Below, one piece after another: positions 1 through 8,072 of a stretch of DNA of 14,114 nt (within the stretch, counting starts at the first letter, position 1; every line of letters starts with the position of its first letter). The stretch is taken from NCBI GenBank assembly GCA_021151535.1, contig JAGKXC010000091.1:1-14114 (forward strand), read 5' to 3'. A program made the position numbers and the translations under genes. Source of the stretch: Sphingobacteriia bacterium. Its GTDB lineage: Bacteria > Bacteroidota > Bacteroidia > NS11-12g > UBA955. The notes under the pieces were generated by a model. The model searched no databases. It was not told where the DNA came from and was given only the letters and a program-made list of their open reading frames with translations.

Positions 1-1
1 A

Positions 2-712
2 GATATCAACCACAACGTGCGGGGAAATAGTGCTTTGAAACCCGAATTAGCCAACAGTTTGCAAGGTAGCTTGGATTACAAACACAGTTATTACAATTTT
101 AGCGTGCATAAAAAACACGAAATTAGTTTCGGGGCGAAGGGCTTTTACAACCAAATAGAAAGACAAATTCAACTTTCTTTGATAGATCCCACTGCGCAAT
201 TGTATCAGTACATCAATGTGGGAAAGGTAATTAGTTATGGCGGAACGGGCGAATTTGCCTATTCTCAAAACAAGTGGCAAATAGGCAGTGGCATTACCCA
301 AATCTATTCTAAAAATTGGATAACCGATTCCAGTGATGCGCAACAATGGCGCACTTTACAAGCTTCCATTAACAGTACTTATCGCTTGAAAAAACAACAT
401 GCGCAAATTCAATGTTTTGTGCGTTATAGCGGTAAAAATTTCATTTTAACCAGCGATGGACAGGCCTTTACCGTTCATCCTTACACTTGGATTGATTTGA
501 ATGCCAACAAAACGTTTTCAATCGCCCGAAATAAAAAATCTACGTATGCGCTTCCCTATACCGCGAATTTGCAGGTGGGTTGCAAGAATTTGCTAAATGT
601 TACCCAAATTGCCGGCGGTGTGGTAAGTGGCGGCGTGCACAGCAGCTCCAACGGAATTAGCAATGTTGGCATGGGCCGAAATTACTTTGTATCCTTAAAT
701 TTGCAATTCTAA
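2..712 (+). CDS. TonB-dependent outer-membrane receptor, C-terminal part (5' truncated by window edge)
   Basis: The open frame enters from the left edge and encodes the last 236 residues of the protein. It begins with NVRGNSALKPELANS, which resembles the NPNLKPE box of TonB-dependent receptors. It continues with alternating amphipathic strands rich in Tyr, Gln and Asn, and ends in VSLNLQF with a terminal Phe, the usual outer-membrane barrel signature. Such receptors import iron complexes, haem or other substrates using energy from TonB/ExbBD. The HmuY-family gene starts two bases after the stop, so co-transcription is very likely and a haem or iron substrate is the best inference. The plug domain and signal peptide lie outside the window, so the ligand cannot be read here. 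The family is fairly sure; the substrate is inferred from the neighbour. Confidence 0.85.
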   Translation, partial: DINHNVRGNSALKPELANSLQGSLDYKHSYYNFSVHKKHEISFGAKGFYNQIERQIQLSLIDPTAQLYQYINVGKVISYGGTGEFAYSQNKWQIGSGITQIYSKNWITDSSDAQQWRTLQASINSTYRLKKQHAQIQCFVRYSGKNFILTSDGQAFTVHPYTWIDLNANKTFSIARNKKSTYALPYTANLQVGCKNLLNVTQIAGGVVSGGVHSSSNGISNVGMGRNYFVSLNLQF

Positions 713-714
713 CC

Positions 715-1625
715 ATGTACCAATCTCAAACTTCTTCATTCTTGGCAGCAACATTTCAAAAATGCTATCAGGGTAGGATTTCCGGTTTAAGATTTTCTTT
801 TCTGGCGATGGCATTCGCGCTTTTTTTCAACGCATGTGAAAAGCCCGAAAAACTGTACCCCGCACCTAGCAGTTCTGCCGGTTTGCAAACGCAAACCTTT
901 GCCATGGGCTCCCTAAGGATAGCCTTAAGAAAGCCACTTGGCACTTCGACGACCCCAGTGGGCATAGGGATTCTATGGGATTCAAACAACCTTTTGGGGC
1001 CTTGAATCTCATCGGAGAGGCCAAAGCAAAGTCAGGCGTTTTTGTAGTGGATCTTGGTGCTTCCTTGGCAGACTCTCTTCGTTACATCAAAATCCAGTTA
1101 CACAATTTTGGTGGTGGGCAATTTTCTTTCGACCATGGTTTCGCTACTGAGCCCTATTATACCAATACCAGTTTACCTATTGATACCCGTTACAACTTTG
1201 TATATTATAATTTTCAAAATCAGCAATCGCCCTTAAATGAACCCACTGAAAATACCAATTGGGATGTGGTTTTTACCACGTATAAGGACGCGATTTATGA
1301 TAGCAGAGGATTGCTTTATCCCTACGTAATTCGCGGTGTCTTGATTAACCCATTGCGTATTGAAGTAGCGCAGGTAAATGGAATGGATTTCCAGCAAATT
1401 GATTTGGCCTATGCCGAGCAGGTGAAATTCACATCAGTATTGGATGAAATTGGCTATGATTGGAAAGCTTATGATCAAAATGCAAGCAGGTATGCCATTG
1501 TTCCCAAACAAAATTATTTGCTTCGTACAAAAGATGGTCACATATTTAAAATGCGTTTCTTGGATTTCTATAATGATCAAGGAGTTAAAGGATTCCCCAA
1601 AATGGCTTGGGAATTATTGAAATAA
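715..1625 (+). pseudogene. HmuY-family lipoprotein, reading frame broken near base 915
   Basis: Two frames together make one HmuY-like protein. The first (715-1005) gives a lipoprotein signal ending in the lipobox FFNAC (Cys41). The second, open from before 918 to 1625, carries the HmuY core: NWDVVFTTYKDAI, then IGYDWKAYD, and the C-terminal FKMRFLDFYNDQGVKGFP. Near 913-918 the DNA reads cta-ag-gat. One extra A there (cta aag gat) joins the frames as MGSLKDSLKKATWHFDD and gives an intact 303-residue lipoprotein. HmuY proteins are surface haem-binding lipoproteins that work with a TonB receptor, and that receptor ends two bases upstream. The break could be a real mutation, a sequencing error, or less likely a -1 frameshift. 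The 40-residue stretch before the lipobox is long, so the true start may be downstream, although the only internal ATG (808) would leave a very short signal. Confidence 0.8.
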
Positions 1626-1680
1626 ATTCTATCGGATTTTTTTGCATAATTAACGCCAAGGTGTTGCTTTTTTGATTGCT

Positions 1681-1713
1681 TTTGTGAAAATTGTGATTAC
1701 AAAATATCATTTG
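1681..1713 (+). promoter_or_regulatory. possible promoter for the 68-residue gene
   Basis: TTTG at 1681-1684 is followed after 20 bases by TATCATTTG (1705-1713). This resembles the Bacteroidota TTTG / TAnnTTTG promoter but has one extra base inside the -7 box. It ends 23 bases before the ATG at 1737. It is a weak match in AT-rich DNA. Confidence 0.3.
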
Positions 1714-1736
1714 TTTCACATAAAATTCTCTAAATC

Positions 1737-1943
1737 ATGAGCAACAAAAAATTAGACAAAGGCAAATTGTACCACAAATTACATCAATTGCAGAAACGCG
1801 TTACCCGCATGAATAACAATGACGGACATAGCGACGAAAAGTTCACCATGCGCATGTCGAGAATTCGAACCCTTATTGAAGGCGTTCGCGGCAAAGGAAA
1901 ATTGCCAAAACAAGACAATTATCAGGGTTATTCTCTGGGATAA
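1737..1943 (+). CDS. small basic protein of unknown function (68 aa)
   Basis: I do not recognise a named family. The protein is 68 residues long and strongly basic, with Lys/Arg spread throughout (KLDKGKLYHKLHQLQKRVTR at the start, GVRGKGKLPKQ near the end). The middle (about residues 34-52) looks helical. It has no signal peptide, membrane segment or cysteine, so it is probably cytosolic and might bind nucleic acid, but that is only a guess from charge. It stands alone, with 111 bases before it and 40 after it. A possible promoter lies at 1681-1713. An ordinary ATG start, codon use like the neighbours and no better frame on either strand support a real gene. Confidence 0.6.
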   Translation: MSNKKLDKGKLYHKLHQLQKRVTRMNNNDGHSDEKFTMRMSRIRTLIEGVRGKGKLPKQDNYQGYSLG

Positions 1944-1947
1944 TGCT

Positions 1948-1955
1948 TAAATTTG
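1948..1955 (+). promoter_or_regulatory. TAnnTTTG -7 box before the PD40 protein gene
   Basis: TAAATTTG exactly matches the Bacteroidota -7 consensus and ends 28 bases before the GTG at 1984. No clear TTTG lies 19-20 bases upstream, because that position falls inside the end of the preceding gene. The box suggests the PD40 gene has its own start with a leader of roughly 20 bases. Confidence 0.35.
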
Positions 1956-1983
1956 TTGATACTGTTTTTAAGTATTCAGCAAA

Positions 1984-3186
1984 GTGAAAAAAATTATTCT
2001 TAGCACTGTATTTTTTAGCACCTTGGGTGTTCTAACATTGAATGCCCAAGATGCTTCTAAACCTCAAAATAATAGCATTGAAACAGCGGCTCCGGCAACT
2101 GCGGGAAATAGCACTGGCGATGGCCACGGACATGGAGACGGGCACGGACATGGCCTTCCACAAGGTTCGCATCCAGGAGCACCGGCAACTACTGCCGCCG
2201 CCGAACCCGAAAAGCATTTGGCCAATATTCGCCAACTTACTTTCGGCGGCGATAACGCAGAAGCTTATTTTAGCCCCAATGGGCAGTGGATTACCTTCCA
2301 AAGTAATTATAAAAAATGGGGAGTAGAATGCGATCAAATCTTTACGGCTAAAATTTCCGAACTAGGCAAAGATTCCAATTACATTCCTCCAATGGTTAGC
2401 ACAAGCTGGGGAAGAACCACCTGTTCTTATTACATGCCCGATAACAAGAACATCATCTACGCAACAACCCATTACGGAGATAAAGCCTGTCCTCCAGTGC
2501 CTCCTTCAAACGGCGCTTATACATGGCCGATTTACAAAGATTTTGATATCGTTGTAACCAACAAAAAAGGCAAAATCATCAAAAGATTAACCAACACACC
2601 CGGCTACGATGCAGAAGCAACTGTATCACCAGATGGAACAAAAATCGTTTATACTTCAACAAAGAGTGGCGATTTAGAATTGTGGATCATGGATATCGAT
2701 GGCAAAAATGATCGCCAAATTACAACGGGCTTGGGGTATGACGGCGGCGCTTTCTTTTCGCCCGATAGCAAGAAATTGGTTTTCCGTGCTTCCCGTCCAA
2801 CTAGCCCCGAAGATGTTGCCAAATACAAAGATTTACTTTCTCGTGGATTGGTAGAACCAACCAATATGGAAATTTACACGGTAAACATCGACGGAACCAA
2901 CTTACAGCAAGTTACCCATTTAGGCAAAGCCAACTGGGCGCCTTTCTACCACCCATCTGGCAAGAAAATTATCTTCTCTAGCAATCATCATAGCAAAAGA
3001 GGGTATAACTTCGATTTATTTATGATCAACGAAGATGGCACCGGTTTGGAGAAAATTACCAATCAAAGCATTTTTAATGCATTCCCTATGTTCTCTCCTG
3101 ATGGTAAAAAATTGATTTTCAGTTCTAACAGAAACAATGGCGGTGGTAGAGATACCAACTTGTTCATTGCAGACTGGGTAGAATAA
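1984..3186 (+). CDS. secreted PD40/TolB-like beta-propeller protein with His/Gly-rich segment
   Basis: The 400-residue protein starts at a GTG directly in front of a signal peptide (MKKIILSTVFFSTLGVLTLNAQ, probable cleavage after Gln22). A low-complexity region (about 23-75) includes GDGHGHGDGHGHG at residues 45-57, which could bind a metal such as zinc, copper or nickel. From about residue 80 come PD40 (WD40-like) repeats with the usual FSPDG turns: FSPNG 96-100, VSPDG 214-218, FSPDS 258-262, YHPSG 322-326 and FSPDG 370-374. Together they form a TolB-like propeller. Cys116, Cys147 and Cys169 lie in the first third and could form a disulfide. The protein is likely periplasmic or surface-associated. 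There is no lipobox and no T9SS domain. recO starts 10 bases after the stop. The fold is clear; the function is unknown. Confidence 0.85.
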   Translation: MKKIILSTVFFSTLGVLTLNAQDASKPQNNSIETAAPATAGNSTGDGHGHGDGHGHGLPQGSHPGAPATTAAAEPEKHLANIRQLTFGGDNAEAYFSPNGQWITFQSNYKKWGVECDQIFTAKISELGKDSNYIPPMVSTSWGRTTCSYYMPDNKNIIYATTHYGDKACPPVPPSNGAYTWPIYKDFDIVVTNKKGKIIKRLTNTPGYDAEATVSPDGTKIVYTSTKSGDLELWIMDIDGKNDRQITTGLGYDGGAFFSPDSKKLVFRASRPTSPEDVAKYKDLLSRGLVEPTNMEIYTVNIDGTNLQQVTHLGKANWAPFYHPSGKKIIFSSNHHSKRGYNFDLFMINEDGTGLEKITNQSIFNAFPMFSPDGKKLIFSSNRNNGGGRDTNLFIADWVE

Positions 3187-3196
3187 TTGTAATTAT

Positions 3197-3898
3197 ATGC
3201 TTACAAAAACCACGGCCTTAGTGATTAGGAAAACACCCTACACAGACAACTCGGCCGTGGTTCAATTATTTACCCGAGAGGCGGGTTTGCTGCCTTTTTT
3301 GGTACAAGGGCTTCACGGCAAAAAAACGCAATCGGGGAAAGCAGTTTTCTTTCAACCCGGCAATGTTCTGGAAATAGTATTCAACCGCAAACCCGGCGCT
3401 TTACAACGAATAAAAGAAGTTCAATCCCTTTCATCTTGGGGCTATATCCCAAGTCCCGCCCACGATCAAGTTCGTTGGTTTTTCCTGGAAATATTGCAAC
3501 ATTGCCTCATCCAAGAACAAATCGAAGAGCCTTTGTTTGATACCTCTAAAAATATCTTTGAGCAAATTAACAAAACCCACCCTTACATCAACAACTTGGT
3601 AATTACTTCCGTATTTCAATTAAGTGATTCTCTTGGGTTTGCCTTAGAAATTAATCAACACGCCAATACAGGATTAGACTTACAAATTGGTAGTGCAGCT
3701 GTGTCCCAATCACTGCCAGCAACTACCCTCACACCGCAAGAAATTCAACTACTGAATACCATTTTGGCATCGCCCGATACAGCCATCGGCAACGCTCAAT
3801 TGCGCAAAGACCTCTTCCAAAAACTCACAAACTTCCTCTGCTTGCACGCCCTTCACGGCAAACCCCTCCAAACCTTGGAGATTATCAAACAACTTTAA
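3197..3898 (+). CDS. recO: DNA repair/recombination mediator RecO
   Basis: The 233-residue protein opens with the RecO N-terminal OB-fold pattern: TTALVIRKTPYTDNSAVVQL, then FTREAGLLPFLVQG. A hydrophobic, mostly helical C-terminal half follows. RecO acts with RecR and RecF to load RecA on SSB-coated single-stranded DNA at gaps and to anneal strands. I see no CxxC pairs, so the zinc finger found in some RecO proteins is absent. The length is usual for the family. The start at 3197 lies 10 bases after the PD40 gene, so the two are probably co-transcribed. The stop is only two bases from the end of the convergent aspartate kinase gene, leaving no room for a separate terminator. Confidence is high for the family. 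Confidence 0.93.
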   Translation: MLTKTTALVIRKTPYTDNSAVVQLFTREAGLLPFLVQGLHGKKTQSGKAVFFQPGNVLEIVFNRKPGALQRIKEVQSLSSWGYIPSPAHDQVRWFFLEILQHCLIQEQIEEPLFDTSKNIFEQINKTHPYINNLVITSVFQLSDSLGFALEINQHANTGLDLQIGSAAVSQSLPATTLTPQEIQLLNTILASPDTAIGNAQLRKDLFQKLTNFLCLHALHGKPLQTLEIIKQL

Positions 3899-3900
3899 AA

Positions 3901-5202
3901 TTATCCCAATAAGTAGTGAGAGGCACTGCCCGTGTTCTGCTGCTGTAATACTTTCTTGCCAGCCAAAAATCCGCCCTCACCTACCACCGCTGCTATTGCC
4001 GTATCACTCAAGCCAGCTGCCTCAGATGTGGGCCTGTATACACTCAACAAATCCAAATCGCCCTGAATCTTTACCCGCAAACCCAACCCCTCCAACGCCT
4101 GCTTTAAAGGCTCATGGCGGTTTTCCTTGTTATCAATTACACAACGAAACTCCAATGCCGAATTCTGCATCATGTTGGCGCGCACTTTATTCACCGACAT
4201 CGACGCAAAGATTTCTTTCAAATGATCTTCTGCAATAAATGTAAAATCCTTGGTGCTAATTTCTAACAGCAACTGATTGGATTTGTGAATCTTACAAGGA
4301 ACTTCCAAGGCTTTTCCATCCGCCGCCACCTTGGTACCTGCCGCTTCGGGCTGCAAAAAGGAACGCACATACAACGGAATTCCTTTTGCCTGCAAAGGCT
4401 GAATGGTTTTGGGGTGAATCACAGAAGCACCATAATATGCCAACTCAATGGCATCCGTATAGGTAATTCCATCAATTAATTCTGCATCGGCAAATTTCTT
4501 TGGATCAGCATTCATCACACCCGCAACATCTTTCCAAATGGTAATTGATTCAGCCCCCATCAAACTGCCAAAAATCGCCGCAGAATAATCAGAACCTTCC
4601 CTGCCCAAAGTAGTTGTCTCACCCGTGAAACCACGCCCAATGAAACCTTGGGAAATGATTAAATTTTTTCGTGCAATGGGTAATAAACGATTCTGAACCA
4701 ATCGCTCAGTTGCCTCCCATTGCACCCGCGCATCGCGATGCCTACTATCCGTTATGATAAAATTTCGAGCATCCAACCATTGGTTGGCAATTTTCTGCGA
4801 TAACAAATAATTACTTACTATTTTGGTAGAAATTAACTCTCCAAATCCAATGATTTGGTCGTATAAAAAGTCGTAATCGTCTTGAATATTAGGACTATCC
4901 ACAAAACATTCTAGCTCTAGATAAAGATTTTTTATGTCGTTTTTTCCAAACAAATCATCGCCCTGAAATAGATTTTCCAAAATTTCATCATGGTATGCAA
5001 ATACCTTTTGTAAACTCTCTTGCGCCTTGCCCGTTTGATGAAAACAATGGTGTATTACATCCTCTAACGCATTGGTAGTCTTACCCATAGCAGATATTAC
5101 CACCAACAATTCGCTGCCTCCAAATTGCTGAATCACAGACGCCACATTGCGAACTCCCGCGGCATCTTTTACCGATGCTCCACCAAATTTAAAAATCTTC
5201 AT
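3901..5202 (-). CDS. lysC: aspartate kinase (monofunctional)
   Basis: This enzyme phosphorylates aspartate to aspartyl-4-phosphate, the first step toward lysine/diaminopimelate, threonine and methionine. With the start at 5202 the protein has 433 residues and begins MKIFKFGGASV, which carries the nucleotide-binding KFGG motif. The same frame extends up to 5283, but those extra 27 residues resemble AT-rich leader and the family normally begins at this motif. Other landmarks are VVISAMGKTTN (34-44), TTTLGREGSDYSAA (196-209), VMNADPK (229-235) and GASVIHPKTIQPL (258-270). Residues from about 305 form a regulatory region with ACT-like segments, suggesting feedback control. I see no homoserine dehydrogenase fusion. 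The gene is convergent with recO and divergent from fbp. The symbol is by family; isozyme numbering is unknown. Confidence 0.93.
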   Translation of the reverse strand: MKIFKFGGASVKDAAGVRNVASVIQQFGGSELLVVISAMGKTTNALEDVIHHCFHQTGKAQESLQKVFAYHDEILENLFQGDDLFGKNDIKNLYLELECFVDSPNIQDDYDFLYDQIIGFGELISTKIVSNYLLSQKIANQWLDARNFIITDSRHRDARVQWEATERLVQNRLLPIARKNLIISQGFIGRGFTGETTTLGREGSDYSAAIFGSLMGAESITIWKDVAGVMNADPKKFADAELIDGITYTDAIELAYYGASVIHPKTIQPLQAKGIPLYVRSFLQPEAAGTKVAADGKALEVPCKIHKSNQLLLEISTKDFTFIAEDHLKEIFASMSVNKVRANMMQNSALEFRCVIDNKENRHEPLKQALEGLGLRVKIQGDLDLLSVYRPTSEAAGLSDTAIAAVVGEGGFLAGKKVLQQQNTGSASHYLLG

Positions 5203-5265
5203 CGTAGGTAATTCTATATTAAACGTTTTTATGGTATTATTCTTGCCAATAGTCTTTTTCAAGAA

Positions 5266-5287
5266 TATTTTGTTGTTTTGCAAAATA
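5266..5287. promoter_or_regulatory. inverted repeat in the lysC-fbp divergent intergenic region
   Basis: TATTTTG (5266-5272) and CAAAATA (5281-5287) form a 7-base inverted repeat with an 8-base spacer, and TTTTGCAAAA (5276-5285) is itself a perfect palindrome. Each arm resembles a one-base-short -7 box pointing toward one of the two divergent genes. It could be a shared promoter/operator for lysC and fbp, but AT-rich DNA yields such repeats by chance. Confidence 0.25.
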
Positions 5288-5312
5288 AATACCTACGCGA
5301 CTTAAATCTACT

Positions 5313-6338
5313 ATGCCTTACTCAAAAGTTATCACATTAGAACAATTTATCGTCGACCAACAGTCGCTTTACAAAGATGCACAAGGCTCTTTGAGCAAAA
5401 TTTTCAGATCATTGGAATTAGCTGCCAAAGTGGTAAACCGCGATGTAAGAAAAGCTGGATTGGTTGATATTCTAGGTAACCATGGCGCAACCAATGTGCA
5501 AGGCGAAGAACAAAAGAAATTGGATGTTATTGCCAACGACGTATTCATTGCTGCTTTAAGCCGCTGCGGTGAAGTTTGCATGATTATTTCCGAAGAGAAC
5601 GACGAAGAATACTATGTAGACGGCTGCGAGAATGAAAAATATATCGTGGCGATGGATCCATTGGATGGCAGTTCAAACATTGATGTAAATGCATCAATTG
5701 GTACCATCTTTTCCATTTATACCCGCAAAAATTTAAACGAAAAACCCAAATTAGAGGATTGCTTACAAAAAGGCAAAAATCAGGTGGCCTCAGGTTATTT
5801 CATCTACGGTAGCAGCACGATGTTAGTTTACACTACCGGCACAGGCGTTAACGGGTTTACTTTAGATGATTCTATTCAAGAATTTTGTTTGTCGCACCCC
5901 AACATCACCACCCCCGATGATGGAAAAATTTATTCAGTAAACGAGGGCAATTTGGCAGATTTCCCTGATGGCGTGCAAGAATATGTTCAATACTGTAAGG
6001 AAAAAGATAAGACCACTAGCCGTCCTTATTCTGCAAGATATATTGGTAGTTTGATTGCTGATTTTCACCGCAACCTATTAAAAGGCGGCATTTTCATGTA
6101 CCCATCCACAGAAAAAGCACCGAGCGGTAAATTGCGATTGATGTACGAAGCCAATCCAATGGCTTTCATCATTGAGCAAGCTGGCGGAGTTGCAAGTACG
6201 GGCGATGGTAGAGTAATGGATGTGAAACCAGAAAAACTTCACCAACGCGTTCCTTTGTACATCGGTTCTAAGAATATGGTAACCCGCGTGGTTGCTATGC
6301 TCAACAACGAAGAAGTTGCTGAATTAGCGAATTCTTAA
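5313..6338 (+). CDS. fbp: fructose-1,6-bisphosphatase, class I
   Basis: The 341-residue cytosolic enzyme hydrolyses fructose-1,6-bisphosphate to fructose-6-phosphate, the committed step of gluconeogenesis. The class I pattern is plain: GATNVQGEEQKKLDVIAND (58-76), the acidic pair in IISEEN (91-96), the metal-site motif MDPLDGSSNIDVNASIG (114-130), then RPYSARYIGSLIADFHRNL (237-255). The phosphate/sugar site KLRLMYEANPMAFIIEQAGG (273-292) carries the metal-ligand Glu279. Length and motif order are normal and no key residue is missing. The ATG at 5313 is the natural start. The gene faces lysC across about 110 bases, and its last 15 bases overlap the 3' end of the convergent LysM gene. Confidence 0.96.
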   Translation: MPYSKVITLEQFIVDQQSLYKDAQGSLSKIFRSLELAAKVVNRDVRKAGLVDILGNHGATNVQGEEQKKLDVIANDVFIAALSRCGEVCMIISEENDEEYYVDGCENEKYIVAMDPLDGSSNIDVNASIGTIFSIYTRKNLNEKPKLEDCLQKGKNQVASGYFIYGSSTMLVYTTGTGVNGFTLDDSIQEFCLSHPNITTPDDGKIYSVNEGNLADFPDGVQEYVQYCKEKDKTTSRPYSARYIGSLIADFHRNLLKGGIFMYPSTEKAPSGKLRLMYEANPMAFIIEQAGGVASTGDGRVMDVKPEKLHQRVPLYIGSKNMVTRVVAMLNNEEVAELANS

Positions 6339-7862
6339 TCGCTGCCCAACGCGTATTTGATTATCAGGCAAATTGTTCAATGCCTTAATCTGTTCAACGC
6401 TCACACCGTATTTTCTTGAAATTGCATAGAGCGTTTCACCCGGTTGTACAAAGTGAAATGTATTCTCCGCAGGCGGATTTACTGAACTTTGGTTTGGCAA
6501 TGAAGATACAGCTGCCCCAGAACCACTAGGCTTTACGTTGGGTTTTAATACCAAAATCTGACCCGCCGTTACTTCCAACATTTCCAAATTATTCCATCGG
6601 GCGATATTCAAAGCTGTTACCCCCAATCGTTGTGCAATTTGCTGCAATGTTTCACCAGGTTGTACCTCGTAAACCGAAGCATTGGGGTAATTGCCAGCGC
6701 CATTGTTGCCCGCGCCGCCGTTAACGCTAGATGCACCTCCATCAACTCCCGTTCCGTTACCAGTTCCATTACCCGCGTTTCCACCCGCCTTTTGCTGATT
6801 CAAAATCAAATCCACCGCGCTAATTTCATTCGACTTTGTTGGCGGCGCGGCCGTTTTTACCTTCGGTGCATCCGCCCGCTTATCACGCAAATTTATCACC
6901 TCGCCCACGGCCGCTTCCTGCCCCGGTGTTAATTTATTCAACTTGTATAAATGCTTCATCCGAATGCCATACATCTGAGAAATGTCGCGCATGGATTCGC
7001 CCGATTTTACGGTATGACTTACCTCTTCCGATTTGCGTTTTTTGGGTTTTAAATAGATGATTTCGCCTGGATTAATTTGTTCGCCCTTCGCAATATCATT
7101 GTATTTATAAATCTGCGAAACATCCAAATTGTATCGCGCCGCCAATTGCTCTGGGGTTTCTCCCGGCTTGGCCATTATTGCCGGCAAACCATTGATCAAC
7201 TCTGCGGGAATAGGAGCTGCCCCAGGTTTACTGGTTGTATAAAAATCCTCCCCCATCACAACCATCGAATCAAACATCGCCAAACGATATTTTTCTATTA
7301 CACCTATCAACAAATTTCCATAAGATGGATTCGTGGCATAACCAGTTTCCCTTAAACCATGAGCCCAGTTTTTATAATCAGTTGACGGCAATTCAAACAA
7401 CTTCGCGTATCGCTTGCTTCCATATAAAAATAGCGAATGATCGCGATAACTCTCTTGTGGCGATAAATATCCTCTAAAACACTCGTCCTTCGCATCATCA
7501 TCCGCCAAACAATATCGGCCCGTCCAGGTAGAACGACATTTCACCCCAAAATGGTTATTGCATTCTCTAGCCAATTTGCTGTTTCCACTGGCACTTTCCA
7601 AAATCCCCTGCCCCAAGGTAATACTGGCAGGAATTCCATATGCCTTCATTTCAATCATTGCCGCTACTTTGAAAGAATCAATGTAGGCTTTGGTTGTCAT
7701 CATTGGCTTTGCGGCCGGCGGCGACGTTGGCGCTGGCGTCTCATTTTGTTGTGCATGCGATTTCAATGGCACAAAAATTAAGCCTATAGCAATCGCCCAT
7801 CCCCATATTTTCCCCTTACCCTGATTGTCAAATGCTCTATGGAGAATATGTTTCGCCGTCAT
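6324..7862 (-). CDS. secreted GH73-type glucosaminidase with four LysM units
   Basis: The 512-residue protein is probably a cell-wall hydrolase that cuts the glycan strands of peptidoglycan. It starts at 7862. The frame stays open to 7985, but this start sits directly before the signal sequence (hydrophobic 19-34, probable cleavage after SHA, residue 37). The catalytic domain spans about 55-200: SITLGQGILESASGNSKLA (80-98) holds the expected catalytic Glu89, followed by NNHFGVKC and the HGLRETGYATNPSYG stretch (168-182). LysM-like units lie at about 225-272, 283-326, 397-440 and 469-512, each with a PGE/SGE turn; they bind peptidoglycan. A Gly/Asn-rich linker (359-394) separates LysM 2 and 3. 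The first unit is the most diverged. The gene stands alone and overlaps fbp by 15 bases at the 3' ends. Confidence 0.9.
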   Translation of the reverse strand: MTAKHILHRAFDNQGKGKIWGWAIAIGLIFVPLKSHAQQNETPAPTSPPAAKPMMTTKAYIDSFKVAAMIEMKAYGIPASITLGQGILESASGNSKLARECNNHFGVKCRSTWTGRYCLADDDAKDECFRGYLSPQESYRDHSLFLYGSKRYAKLFELPSTDYKNWAHGLRETGYATNPSYGNLLIGVIEKYRLAMFDSMVVMGEDFYTTSKPGAAPIPAELINGLPAIMAKPGETPEQLAARYNLDVSQIYKYNDIAKGEQINPGEIIYLKPKKRKSEEVSHTVKSGESMRDISQMYGIRMKHLYKLNKLTPGQEAAVGEVINLRDKRADAPKVKTAAPPTKSNEISAVDLILNQQKAGGNAGNGTGNGTGVDGGASSVNGGAGNNGAGNYPNASVYEVQPGETLQQIAQRLGVTALNIARWNNLEMLEVTAGQILVLKPNVKPSGSGAAVSSLPNQSSVNPPAENTFHFVQPGETLYAISRKYGVSVEQIKALNNLPDNQIRVGQRLRIR

Positions 7863-7867
7863 TATTG

Positions 7868-7875
7868 CAAATTTA
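7868..7875 (-). promoter_or_regulatory. TAnnTTTG -7 box five bases before the LysM gene start
   Basis: On the minus strand TAAATTTG is a perfect -7 consensus match, and only five bases (caata) separate it from the ATG at 7862. If it is used, transcription would begin at or next to the start codon and the mRNA would be leaderless. No -33 TTTG is visible at the usual distance. The box also supports 7862 over the upstream start at 7985. Confidence 0.35.
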
Positions 7876-8050
7876 CCCAATGAATTCAAGTCTGGCTGCG
7901 AGGTTATCAAGGAGTAAGTACATCGAACAATTTTTTGTGCATTTTCGGGCGATAACGTACTAATTCTACCTAAAGCAACTTTCAATTAATTGATAATCAG
8001 ATAATTAAACTTGAACTTTTTCCTAAACAAAATCACATAGAGTTTCCATA

Positions 8051-8066
8051 AAAAATCGCGATTTTT
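8051..8066. promoter_or_regulatory. perfect 16-bp palindrome before dsbD
   Basis: AAAAATCGCGATTTTT is a perfect palindrome ending six bases before the dsbD ATG (8073). It covers nearly all of a -7-like GATTTTTG (8060-8067). A protein bound here would block the promoter, so an operator is a fair guess. As an RNA hairpin it would be weak, with an A/U stem and a CGCG loop. It could also be chance. Confidence 0.35.
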
Positions 8067-8072
8067 GTAAGG

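Noticed and set aside
1943..1975. Inverted repeat ATGCTTAAA / TTTAAGTAT between the 68-residue gene and the PD40 gene
   Set aside because: The stem is A/U-rich with a G-U pair and a 15-base loop, and no T tract follows. It is too weak to call a terminator or riboswitch.
2042..2326. Plus-strand open frame of 94 codons inside the PD40 gene
   Set aside because: It is an alternative frame of the signal-bearing propeller gene and has no recognisable domain.
6640..6830. Gly/Asn-rich segment considered as a tandem DNA repeat
   Set aside because: The DNA is not regularly repeated. It is a flexible linker between LysM units.
6630..7477. Several plus-strand open frames opposite the LysM gene
   Set aside because: They have compositions typical of antisense frames (Cys/Arg/Ile-rich), no domains, and lie opposite a clear GH73-LysM gene.
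7863..7985. 41-residue N-terminal extension of the LysM protein
   Set aside because: The extension would bury the signal peptide, and a -7 box sits just before the internal start at 7862.
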